Positions 37,644 through 46,229 of a stretch of DNA of 64,000 bases are shown piece after piece (the first letter of the stretch is position 1; every line of letters starts with the position of its first letter). The notes under the pieces were generated by a model. It worked only from the letters and a program-made list of their open reading frames with translations. It was not told where the DNA came from and did not search any database. The stretch is from Ceratobasidium sp. AG-K (Eukaryota; Basidiomycota; Agaricomycetes; Cantharellales; Ceratobasidiaceae). The position numbers were made by a program, and so were the translations under genes. The DNA is taken from the NCBI GenBank assembly GCA_037039685.1, contig JAWNGF010000011.1, positions 1,302,001-1,366,000 on the forward strand, read 5' to 3'.

Positions 37644-39269
37644 CCTCTGGAGATTCCAAAAGGACCGTGGGAAGACATAGCGTTCGACTTCGTGGTGAAG
37701 TTACCAAAATCCAGAGGATCAGATAGCATCTTGGTAGTGGTGGACCGATTCTCAAGAATGGCGCACTTCATACCCTGCAAAGAATCTCACACGGCAAGCG
37801 ACCTTGCAAATCTTTTCATCACAAATGTTTGGAAACTGCATGGTTTCCCAAAGAGCACAACCTCAGACCAAGGGGCTACTTTCAATTCCAAACTTATGAA
37901 AGCCATTTATGAGAAAATTGGAACTAGCCCAGGTTTCAGTACTGCCTACCACCCCCAAACAGATGGAATAACGGAGAGAATCAATCAATGGATGGAAGGC
38001 TGGCTACGATCGTTCGTCAACTACCGACAGGATGATTGGGCGGACTTATTACCGATTGCGGAGTTCAGCTATAATCTACAGAAGCATCGCGTAACGAGTA
38101 GTTCCCCTTTCGAGATCGTCTATGGGAGGGAACCACTGTGGAACATCTCAGCGGAAGAATCAGCGGTTCCAGAAGCAAACAACATCACAGGAAAATGGCG
38201 TAAAATCCACGACGAAGCAATTGCATCTATGGAAACCCAAAAGCTCCCAGAAGAAGAACCAAAGAACAAGTATCAAGAAGGAGATCTAGTATGGCTACTG
38301 GGAAAAAACATTCAAACAAAGAGACCATCAAAGAAACTGGACAACAAAAAGCACGGGCCATTTGTCGTGAAGCAACAGATAGGATCACACGCCTATGAGC
38401 TTGATCTGCTGGCAACAATGAGGGTGCACCCTGTTTTCCACATCGATTTGCTCAGCCCTTACAAGGGAGACACCGAATTCAGCCGCAACCAACCACGACC
38501 ACCGCCGATCATAACAGAGGAAGGAGAAGAAGAATATGAAGTAGAGAAGATCTTGGACTGGAAGGAGACAAAGGATGGCCTTTTTTACAGGGTCAGATGG
38601 AAGGGTTACGGAAGTGAAGAAGACACGGAACAAAGGGCAGAAGATTTTGGTCACCTTTCAAAGATCATCAAGGATCTTCTACGCCGACACCCCGAGGCTC
38701 CCACGCCATCTAACTACACTCCAGGGAAGATAAAAGGGAGAGGGGGCGAAACGAGTAGTATCACTTGCAAAACTTGCTACTACTCCAAGCTTTACTCCGC
38801 TCTCAACTCGCTAAATCTTTTCTGCTCTCCAAGATGCCTGCCGTCTCCCGCTCCACTATCGTCAACAACCTCACCCGCGTCCTGGACGGACCAGCGTTCG
38901 CTACGGCGCGAATCCTTGATGCCGGAGCCGCGCTCTACGTCTTCAAAAGGTCCCAGCAAAGCTCAGGGAGAATGCACTTTAGGGCGTCGGACGATGTTCT
39001 CCACTCAGACTTGGGTGAATTCCAGTGGGTCGGCAAAAAATGGCCGACAAAAATGCAACTCGCAAGAAAAGACATTTTCGTCTGCCGAGGATGCGCGGCC
39101 TTCCAAGTGTCAGAAGTGGTCCTGCTATCCACCCACATGCTCGGAGTCGTTGAATGGGGACAAGAAGGGGCATACTCAAGCGAATGGGTACCAGGGTACG
39201 ACGGAAGGCAACCAACGTTGCGACCACGGTGGAACGACGCCTGGGACGCCAACTACGAAAGGGACCTGA
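37644..39269 (+). CDS. pol: Pol of A4, second part (integrase core, chromodomain), after B1
   Basis: The frame resumes at PLEIPKGPWED and stays open. The DDE core is present: FDFVVKLP, then SDQGATF, then TDGITERINQ. The GPFVVK motif and chromodomain (EEEYEVEKILDW, RVRWKGY) follow. The canonical NTWEP-like segment of the chromodomain is replaced by EDTEQRAED. The tail past GKIKGRGG is Ser/Thr/Arg-rich and overlaps ORF3 in another frame, as in every family A copy. Confidence 0.9.
   Translation, partial: PLEIPKGPWEDIAFDFVVKLPKSRGSDSILVVVDRFSRMAHFIPCKESHTASDLANLFITNVWKLHGFPKSTTSDQGATFNSKLMKAIYEKIGTSPGFSTAYHPQTDGITERINQWMEGWLRSFVNYRQDDWADLLPIAEFSYNLQKHRVTSSSPFEIVYGREPLWNISAEESAVPEANNITGKWRKIHDEAIASMETQKLPEEEPKNKYQEGDLVWLLGKNIQTKRPSKKLDNKKHGPFVVKQQIGSHAYELDLLATMRVHPVFHIDLLSPYKGDTEFSRNQPRPPPIITEEGEEEYEVEKILDWKETKDGLFYRVRWKGYGSEEDTEQRAEDFGHLSKIIKDLLRRHPEAPTPSNYTPGKIKGRGGETSSITCKTCYYSKLYSALNSLNLFCSPRCLPSPAPLSSTTSPASWTDQRSLRRESLMPEPRSTSSKGPSKAQGECTLGRRTMFSTQTWVNSSGSAKNGRQKCNSQEKTFSSAEDARPSKCQKWSCYPPTCSESLNGDKKGHTQANGYQGTTEGNQRCDHGGTTPGTPTTKGT
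38729..38736 (+). promoter_or_regulatory. TATA-like element upstream of A4 ORF3
   Basis: GATAAAAG lies 97 nt before the ORF3 ATG, followed by a pyrimidine-rich stretch. The old A5 copy has TATAAAAG at 51034-51041. It is a candidate internal promoter. Confidence 0.45.
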
Positions 39270-39598
39270 GCGACTGGAAGCTGGAGAGGGGAAGGTACCA
39301 GAAGGAAAAATTCGAATGGGCGCCAAGCTGGTGGAAGTGGGAGGAAGTGGACGTGTCAGCATGGAAGGAGACGGAGCCGGACGTGCGACAATGGGACAAG
39401 GACTTTGTGGAGGCTCAGGAAAGGGTTTTGGACTGGTCCAAGGCGGACTGGACGAAGGAAGAGACTTGGGAAGAATGGGAGAAGTTCTTGGACGAACCGG
39501 GAAATACCACCTTCAACCCGATCGACCTTACCCTGGAGGACGAGGAGGGGTTGGAAGAATATATGCTGAAGAAGGAAAAGGACTGTGCAGTGCAGTAG
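38834..39598 (+). CDS. ORF3 of A4, family A accessory protein, 254 aa
   Basis: It starts MPAVSRST at the ATG shared by all copies and stops just before the 3' LTR. Residues 20-35 are ATARILDAGAALYVFK; CRGC is near residue 87; the second half is dominated by Trp, Glu, Asp, Lys and Arg. The C-terminus FNPIDLTLEDEEG fits a SUMO-interaction motif. There is no signal peptide or membrane segment, so it is not an envelope protein. DAGA replaces the DSGA seen in other copies, which argues against protease activity. The function is unknown. Confidence 0.7.
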   Translation: MPAVSRSTIVNNLTRVLDGPAFATARILDAGAALYVFKRSQQSSGRMHFRASDDVLHSDLGEFQWVGKKWPTKMQLARKDIFVCRGCAAFQVSEVVLLSTHMLGVVEWGQEGAYSSEWVPGYDGRQPTLRPRWNDAWDANYERDLSDWKLERGRYQKEKFEWAPSWWKWEEVDVSAWKETEPDVRQWDKDFVEAQERVLDWSKADWTKEETWEEWEKFLDEPGNTTFNPIDLTLEDEEGLEEYMLKKEKDCAVQ

Positions 39599-39639
39599 GT
39601 CCGTTCAGGTCCCCCAAACAGACTCTAAGGGGGGAGTAA

Positions 39640-40096
39640 TGTCGTGAGCTAGCTCACTCCATCGGACTCGCCCTGTGTCTCGCCCGCCTGTTTCCTCTTT
39701 TTGTGTTACGTTCCTGTTTCTGTTTGCCGCATTGCCACCTTCTTGTGGTTATTCTGTTACATTGTGTAACGCGGCTGTGCTTTGTACGAGTCATGTCTGT
39801 TCATACAGCATGACTCACATGGACACTCCTGACTGGTTGACTGCTGTGACTCATGTGGCTGCGCTCTGTATGACTCGGCCACTTCTGGAATATATATAGA
39901 GGACCAACAAGCCTGGCAACCCCAGCTTGTTTTGTCTCGTCAAAACATCCCCTCTGAGTGACACTTAGAACCACCCCTACCCTCAAGAGCCTACAGACAC
40001 TTAAGTGTGTTGCGGTTCAAGAGGTCACTTAGGTCTTAGTGCCGTCCACTCTCCCTCGCGGCTTGCCTCATAGCCACCAAGAAGAAGCTTACGACA
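39640..40096 (+). repeat. 3' LTR of A4
   Basis: This 457-bp LTR is preceded by the tract AAGGGGGGAGTAA. I see a single difference from the 5' LTR, a G-to-A at a CpG near 39730. Confidence 0.95.
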
Positions 40097-40423
40097 AATT
40101 AACAAAGATGGAACGGAGCGGGAACTATCTCTGGACCAGTGGATCTCAATTGCAATCTCCATTGACCAAAAGCTACAATCCATCAAGAACACCACGGGAC
40201 AAAAAACAACACCAGCATCCTCCAGCTCCACAAAAAGGCTTCCCGACAACATATACAAGGCAAGAATTTCATCAAAACGTTGCCTAAAATGCGGATTGGA
40301 CAAGCACCTGCTAGCAAAATGCCCTGAAAAGGAATGGAAGAAGGAGGAACCTAACCTAAAGGGACGGGAAGGGAAACTTGAGAGCAAACCAGAGTTGGGA
40401 AAAGACAAGGTCTCCCTCTAACT
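40097..40423 (+). pseudogene. gag: C-terminal gag fragment of A5
   Basis: It continues the fragment at 25470-25758 after the A4 insertion: NKDGTERELSLDQW, then the knuckle CLKCGLDKHLLAKC, ending KVSL. The knuckle is closer to that of A3 than to the young copies. Confidence 0.85.
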
Positions 40424-40438
40424 GTGTGTGGAGAGACC
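40397..40438 (+). promoter_or_regulatory. -1 frameshift signal of A5
   Basis: GGGAAAA is at 40397-40403 with spacer GACAA, then the invariant GGTCTCCC and GGAGAGACC arms. It survives in a heavily decayed element. Confidence 0.75.
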
Positions 40439-41462
40439 AAAGAACCGGTAACGGAAGCAATGTACCTTAAAGCAACAAACAAATCAACAGTTGTCTACAC
40501 AAATGTTACTGGAATCACAGAACCCATTCCCACCCTTATCAACTCAGGCACTTCAAAAAACTTTATCAATATTTCCTGGGTGCGCTCAAACGCCATACCA
40601 CTAATCAAGCTACCAACACCCAGGAAAGTCATTGGGATTCAGGGAAAAGAATTACCACATCAAATCCAATTCAGAGCTGATCTAAAGTTTGACCTGGAAG
40701 GGAAAAGCTTTAGGCAGAATTTCTTTGCTATGCCGACTGGGGATACACGCCTTATCTTAGGACTAGGATGGTTAGAAGAAGCTAACCCAATCATTAACTG
40801 GCACTCAAAAACTATCACATGGAGGACAGACCACATCATGGGCAAGACAGGTGAAATTGACAACATACCAGAAGAGTTCAAGGAATTCAAGGAGGTTTTT
40901 AGCAAGGAGAAGTTCAAACGCATACCAGACCATTGACCATATGACTGTTCTATTGACCTGATAGAAGGAGTGGATCTCCCAAAACCGGCTAGACCAATTC
41001 CACTTTCACCCGTGGAATCTGTTGCCCTTAGGAAGTACCTTGACAAAGAACTAGCTGCAGGAAAGATCCAACCAAGCAAATCACCAGTAGCAGTGGCCAC
41101 CTTCTTTGTCAAAAAAGGTCAAGACCCAAAGAACCCTGAAAGGCCTCCAGAACTTAGGCTGGTACAACACTTTGGACCAATGAACAAAATAACAAAGGAT
41201 GACCGATTTCCTGTGCCACTTATGGAAGACCTCTTAGACAAAATCAAGGACGCAAAGATCTTCTCAAAAATAGACCTGTGCATGGGATTCAACAATATCC
41301 GCGTTAAGGAAGGTGACAAGTGGAAAACTGCCTTCTGAACCAAGGAAGGGCTATACGAGTACATCATAATGCCATTTGGACTAAAAAATGCGCCAGCTAC
41401 TTTCCAATGATACATGAATCACATTTTCCACGACCTGATGGACATATGCGTCATTGTCTACA
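40424..41462 (+). pseudogene. pol: Pol of A5, first part (protease and RT)
   Basis: The protease motif has decayed to NSGTS. TGA stops are at 40934-40936, 41336-41338 and 41408-41410, each at an arginine codon of intact copies. It is cut inside the RT active-site segment VYIDD by A6. Confidence 0.88.
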
Positions 41463-41917
41463 TGTCGTAAGCTTCTTCTTGGTGGCTATGAGACAAGCCG
41501 CAATGGAGAGTGGACGGCACTAAGACCTAAGTGACCTCTTGAACCGCAACACACCTAAGTGTCTGTAGGTTCTTGAGGGTAGGGGTGGTTCTGAGTGTCA
41601 CTCGAAGGGATGTTTTGACGAGACAAAACAAGCTGGGGTTTCCAGGCTTGTTGGTCCTCTATATATATTCACAAAGTGGCCGAGTCATACAAGGCGCAGC
41701 CACATGAGTCAACGCAGTCAACCAGTCAGGAGTGTCCATGTCAGTCATGCTGTATGAACAGACATGACTCGTACAAAGCACAGCCGCGTTACACAGTGTA
41801 ACAAATAACCACAAGAAGGTGGCAACGCGGCAAACGGAAACGGGAAACGTAACAGAAAGGGAGAGACAGACGGGCGAGACAACGGGCGAGTCCGATGGAG
41901 TGAGCTGGCTCACGACA
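41463..41917 (-). repeat. 3' LTR of A6
   Basis: This is a 455-bp LTR. Its one difference from the partner LTR (C for G at about 41740) falls inside one of the TGACTC-type sites. Confidence 0.95.
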
Positions 41918-41958
41918 TTACTCCCCCCTAAGAGTCCGTTTGGGGGACCTGGACGGAC

Positions 41959-42723
41959 TTACTGCACCGCGCAGTCCTTCCCTTTCCTCAGCATATACTC
42001 CTCAAGCCCTTCATCTTCCTCCAAGGTCAGGTCGATGGGATTGAACACGGTATTTCCCGGTTCGTCCGAGAACTTCTCCCATTCCTCCCAGGTCTCTTCC
42101 TTTGTCCAATCCGCTTTGGACCAGTCCAAAACCCTCTCCTGCACCTCCACAAATTCCTTATCCCACTGTCGTACATCGCCCTCCACCTCCTTCCATGCCG
42201 ACACGTCAGTCTCCTCCTTCCTCCACCAGTAGGGTTCCCATTCGATCTTTTCCTTCTGGTATCTGCCCCTCTCCATCCTCCAATCGCTCAGGTCCTTTTC
42301 GTAGTTGGCGTCCCAGGCGTCGTTCCATCTAGGTCGGAGCGTTGGTTGCCTTCCGTCGTAACCTGGTACCCACTCGCTCGAGTACGCTCCTTCTTGTCCC
42401 CATTCGACCACTCCGAGCATGTGGGTGGAGAGGAGCACGACCTCCGAGACCTGGAATGCCGCGCATCCTCGGCAGACGAATATGTCCTTTCGTAGGAGCT
42501 GCATGCGTGTCGGCCATTTTTTGCCGACCCATTGGAATTCCCCCAGGTCTGAGTGGAGGATATCGTCCGAGGCCCTGAAGTGCATCCTTCCAGAGCTTTG
42601 CTGCGACCTCTTGAAGACGTAGAGGGCAGCTCCTGAGTCGAGGATCCTCGCCGTGGCGAAGGCAGGTCCGTCCAGGACGCGGGTAAGGTTGTTGGTGATG
42701 GTCGAGCGGGAGACAGCAGGCAT
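41959..42723 (-). CDS. ORF3 of A6, family A accessory protein, 254 aa
   Basis: It starts MPAVSRST and ends DCAVQ, with the same length as in A2, A4 and the old A5. It contains ILDSGAAL near 25, CRGC near 87 and NPIDLTLEEDEG near the C-terminus. GATAAAAG lies 97 nt upstream (complement of 42821-42828). The first 145 codons overlap pol in the -1 frame. No known family is recognised. Confidence 0.7.
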   Translation of the reverse strand: MPAVSRSTITNNLTRVLDGPAFATARILDSGAALYVFKRSQQSSGRMHFRASDDILHSDLGEFQWVGKKWPTRMQLLRKDIFVCRGCAAFQVSEVVLLSTHMLGVVEWGQEGAYSSEWVPGYDGRQPTLRPRWNDAWDANYEKDLSDWRMERGRYQKEKIEWEPYWWRKEETDVSAWKEVEGDVRQWDKEFVEVQERVLDWSKADWTKEETWEEWEKFSDEPGNTVFNPIDLTLEEDEGLEEYMLRKGKDCAVQ

Positions 42724-45700
42724 TGTAGGGAGCAGAGGAGGTTTAGTGCGTTGAGTGAGGTGTTAAGCTTGGAGTAGGTGCAAGTTTTGCAAGTGAGACT
42801 ACTGGTTTCGCCGCCTCTGCCTTTTATCCTCCCTGGAGCGTAGTTAGATGGCGTGGGAGCCTCGGGGTGTTGACGTAGAAGGTCCTTGATGATCTTCGAA
42901 AGGTGACCAAAGTCTTCCGCCCTTTGTTCTGTGTCTTCTTCACTTCCATAGCCCTTCCATCTGACCCTGTAAAAAAGACCGTCCTTTGTCTCTTTCCAAT
43001 CCAAGATCCTTTCTACTTCGTATTCTTCTTCTCCTTCTTCTGTTATGATCGGCGGTGGTCGGGGTTGGTTACGGCTGAATTCTGTATCTTCTTTGTAAGG
43101 GCTCAGCAAGTCGATGTGGAAAACAGGGTGCACCCTCATTGTTGCCGGTAAGTCAAGTTCGTAAGCGTGTGACCCTATCTGTCGCTTCACAACAAATGGC
43201 CCGTGCTTTTTGTTGTCCAGTTTCTTTGAGGGTCTTCTTGTTTGAATGTTCTTTCCCAGCAGCCACACTAGATCTCCTTCTTGGTACTCGTTCTTTGGTT
43301 CTTCTTCTGGAAGCCTTTGGGTTTCCATTGATGCAATTGCTTCGTCGTGGATTTTGCGCCATTTTCCTGTGATGTTATTTGCTTCAGGAACTGTTGATTC
43401 TTCTGCAGATATGTTCCACAATGGTTCCCTCCCGTAGACAATTTCGAAAGGGGAACTACCTGTTACGCGGTGCTTCTGTAGATTATAGCTGAACTCCGCA
43501 ATTGGTAATAAGTCCGCCCAATCATCCTGCCGGTAGTTGACGAACGATCGCAGCCAGCCTTCCATCCATTGGTTGATCCTTTCCGTTATTCCATCTGTTT
43601 GGGGGTGGTAGGCAGTACTGAAACCTGGGCTAGTTCCAATCTTCTCATAAATGGCTTTCATAAGTTTGGAATTGAAAGTAGTCCCTCGGTCTGAGATTGT
43701 GCTTTTTGGAAAACCGTGCAATTTCCAAACATTTGTGATGAAGAGATTTGCAAGGTCGCTTGCCGTGTGAGATTCTTTGCAGGGTATGAAGTGCGCCATT
43801 CTTGAGAATCGGTCGACCACTACTAAGATGCTATCTGACCCCCTGGATTTTGGCAATTTCACCACGAAGTCGAACGCTATGTCTTCCCACGGTCCTTTTG
43901 GAATCTCCGAAGGTTTGATTGGGACTATGGACTTCGATCCCTTTGTCCGTTGACAGGTCTCGCATGATTCCACGTATCTGTTTATGCTTTGCTTCATTCC
44001 TGGCCAGAAGTATCTTCTTGATATTAGTTCCAGAGTTCTAGCCTGTCCTTGATGTCCTGCAATTTTTGAGTCGTGATGAGTTCGCATGACGGCTAGTCTG
44101 GATTCCTTATCCTCCGGCACGTAGATCCTTCCTTTAAACCATAATAGTCCTTCCTTGAAATCATAGTCTTTCACGCTGTGTTGTAGGGTTTTTGGTAATG
44201 TTTCCTTTGACTTGCAGATTTCTTTGATTCGTGCCAGTCCTTCATCTGTTTCCTGAGCCTCTTTGATGGTTTCTATGATGTTCGTGTCTACTTGTCCCAT
44301 AAATCCCTTGAGCCTTTCGGCGGATATCATAACTTGTTCAGGTGTCGGGATGTCCTCATGGTCTGACCGTCTGGACAACAGGTCCGGTTTTGATGACAGG
44401 ATTCCAGGTCGGTATATGATGTCAAAGTTATAGGAAGCAAGCAGTTGGTGCCATCTTGCGTGTCGGCGGTTGAAAGTTCTTGCTTCCTTCCAGAACTGTA
44501 GGTTCCTATGATCGGTGTAGATGGTAATAGGTTCCTTTGTTCCTTCGAGATAAAGCCTCCAATGTGTTAAAGATTCTATGATTGCCATAAGTTCCTTATC
44601 GTGGACGTCGTAGTTGAGTTGAGCCTCATTGAAAGATTTTGAAAGGAAAGCAATAGGGTGTAGGTAGCCATCATCTTGCCTTTGCGACAGGATAGCTCCC
44701 ATTGCTACTCCGCTTGCGTCTGTTTCCAAGAAGAAGGGTTTGTCCGGGTTTGGATGGCGTAGTGTGGGCTCCTTGCTGATTTCCGTCTTTAGGGCTTCAA
44801 ATGCTTCCTGCTGATCGCTTCCCCATTCCCATTTGTTCTCTTTTCTTGTTAAGGATGTCAGGGGTTTTGCTAATCGGCTAAAATTCGGTACAAATCTTCG
44901 GTAGAAGTTTGCGAATCCTAGGAATGCTTGGACCTGCTTGAGTGTTCTTGGTTCCTTCCACTCCTTTATTGCCTTGACCTTTTCTTCCTCCATTGAGATG
45001 CCCGAATCGCTGATTCCAAGTCCAGTATATGTCAATTTGGTGACAAAGAATTCGCATTTTGGAAGCTTTGCGAAAAGGTTTTCCTCCAGTAAGATTTTTA
45101 GCACTTTCCTGACATCCACGGTATGTTGACTTCTGTTCTTAGAGAAGACTAAGATGTCGTCGATATATACTATGACACATACGTCGATGAGATTATGGAA
45201 GATGTGGTTCATATATCTTTGGAATATGGCGGGCGCGTTTTTTAGTCCAAAAGGCATGACAACATATTCGAATAGTCCTTCTTTAGTTCTGAAGGCTGTC
45301 TTCCATTCGTCTCCTTCCTTGATTCTGATATTGTTGAAACCCATGCGTAAATCGATCTTTGAGAAAATCTTTGCGTCCTTGATCTTATCCAAGAGGTCTT
45401 CCATTAGGGGCATTGGGAATCTGTCGTCCTTCGTAATGGCGTTTACTCCTCTAAGATCTTGAACAAGTCGTAGTTGCCGAACTGCTCCTGGATTCTTGGG
45501 ATCGATCGGTTTTTTGACAAAGAAGCAAGGTGATGCAATGGGTGATTTGCTTGGTCGAATTTTCCCCGCTGCCATTTCTTCATCCAAGTATTCTCTCAGT
45601 GCAATCGACTCTGCTGGGGAGAGTGGGATAGGTCTGGCTGGTTTCGGGAGTTCAGCTCCTTCCTTGAAGTCGATGGCACAGTCGTATGGGCGGTGATCTG

Positions 45701-46202
45701 GGATTCTCTTGAATTTTTCTTCGCTAAAGACGTCGGCAAATTCCTTGAATTCCTCGGGTAAGTCGTCTATTGAGGCTGTCCTTGCTTGAATGGCTTCTGC
45801 CCGCCATGATATGTGCTTTGTTTTCCAGTCAATGACAGGGTTTGATTCTTCTAACCATTCCAATCCTAGGATGAGTTTAGTTTCTCCAGTGGGCATAGCA
45901 AAGAAGATTTGTTTGAAGGTTCTTCCTTCCACTTCCAGTTCCAGCTTTGCTTTGAAGCGAATTTGGTGAGAGAGTTCTTTTCCTTGGATACCAATAACTC
46001 TTCTAGGAGTGGAGAGTTCTATGAGTGGAATGTTGTTGGACCGAGCCCACAAAATGTCCAGGAAGTTCTTTGATGCTCCAGAATCAATGAGGGTTGGGAT
46101 AGGTTCTGTGATTCCGGTAACGTTTGCGTAAACAATGGTAGATTCATTTGTCGCTCTAAAGTACATTGTTTCCGTTGCCGGTTTCTTGGTCTCTCCACAC
46201 AC
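42288..46202 (-). CDS. pol: Pol polyprotein of A6
   Basis: There are 1304 codons from the conserved VCGETKK start of the -1 frame, with no ATG near the start. The protease is DSGAS (40-44). RT spans about 215-400 with YIDD at 346-349. RNase H has D495, E537 and D564. The zinc domain has HH near 709-717 and C747/C750. The integrase catalytic set is D778, D838 and E874 with 35 residues between the last two. The GPF motif is near 1001. The chromodomain (about 1058-1112) keeps the aromatic positions Y, W and Y but lacks the usual NTWEP. The tail (about 1160-1304) overlaps ORF3. Chromodomains of this kind can target modified histones. Confidence 0.94.
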   Translation of the reverse strand: MCGETKKPATETMYFRATNESTIVYANVTGITEPIPTLIDSGASKNFLDILWARSNNIPLIELSTPRRVIGIQGKELSHQIRFKAKLELEVEGRTFKQIFFAMPTGETKLILGLEWLEESNPVIDWKTKHISWRAEAIQARTASIDDLPEEFKEFADVFSEEKFKRIPDHRPYDCAIDFKEGAELPKPARPIPLSPAESIALREYLDEEMAAGKIRPSKSPIASPCFFVKKPIDPKNPGAVRQLRLVQDLRGVNAITKDDRFPMPLMEDLLDKIKDAKIFSKIDLRMGFNNIRIKEGDEWKTAFRTKEGLFEYVVMPFGLKNAPAIFQRYMNHIFHNLIDVCVIVYIDDILVFSKNRSQHTVDVRKVLKILLEENLFAKLPKCEFFVTKLTYTGLGISDSGISMEEEKVKAIKEWKEPRTLKQVQAFLGFANFYRRFVPNFSRLAKPLTSLTRKENKWEWGSDQQEAFEALKTEISKEPTLRHPNPDKPFFLETDASGVAMGAILSQRQDDGYLHPIAFLSKSFNEAQLNYDVHDKELMAIIESLTHWRLYLEGTKEPITIYTDHRNLQFWKEARTFNRRHARWHQLLASYNFDIIYRPGILSSKPDLLSRRSDHEDIPTPEQVMISAERLKGFMGQVDTNIIETIKEAQETDEGLARIKEICKSKETLPKTLQHSVKDYDFKEGLLWFKGRIYVPEDKESRLAVMRTHHDSKIAGHQGQARTLELISRRYFWPGMKQSINRYVESCETCQRTKGSKSIVPIKPSEIPKGPWEDIAFDFVVKLPKSRGSDSILVVVDRFSRMAHFIPCKESHTASDLANLFITNVWKLHGFPKSTISDRGTTFNSKLMKAIYEKIGTSPGFSTAYHPQTDGITERINQWMEGWLRSFVNYRQDDWADLLPIAEFSYNLQKHRVTGSSPFEIVYGREPLWNISAEESTVPEANNITGKWRKIHDEAIASMETQRLPEEEPKNEYQEGDLVWLLGKNIQTRRPSKKLDNKKHGPFVVKRQIGSHAYELDLPATMRVHPVFHIDLLSPYKEDTEFSRNQPRPPPIITEEGEEEYEVERILDWKETKDGLFYRVRWKGYGSEEDTEQRAEDFGHLSKIIKDLLRQHPEAPTPSNYAPGRIKGRGGETSSLTCKTCTYSKLNTSLNALNLLCSLQCLLSPARPSPTTLPASWTDLPSPRRGSSTQELPSTSSRGRSKALEGCTSGPRTISSTQTWGNSNGSAKNGRHACSSYERTYSSAEDARHSRSRRSCSSPPTCSEWSNGDKKERTRASGYQVTTEGNQRSDLDGTTPGTPTTKRT

Positions 46203-46229
46203 AGTTAGAGGGAGACCGCTTCTTTTCCC
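46188..46229 (-). promoter_or_regulatory. -1 frameshift signal of A6
   Basis: GGGAAAA is the complement of 46223-46229, with spacer GAAGC, 5' arm complement of 46210-46217, and 3' arm complement of 46188-46196 with one bulged A. Confidence 0.8.

Larger units (their letters stand above)
25759..40096 (+). mobile_element. Ty3/gypsy element A4 (family A), young, interrupted by B1
   Basis: This plus-strand element has 457-bp LTRs at both ends, in which I see one difference, and is flanked by the 5-bp duplication AATTA (25754-25758 and 40097-40101). Removing B1 and one TSD copy leaves about 7227 bp, matching intact A6. Gag has one TGA; pol is open apart from the B1 insertion; ORF3 is intact. Confidence 0.95.

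Noticed and set aside
38834..39598. ORF3 as an envelope gene
   Set aside because: It occupies the env position, but no signal peptide, membrane segment or cleavage site is visible in any copy.
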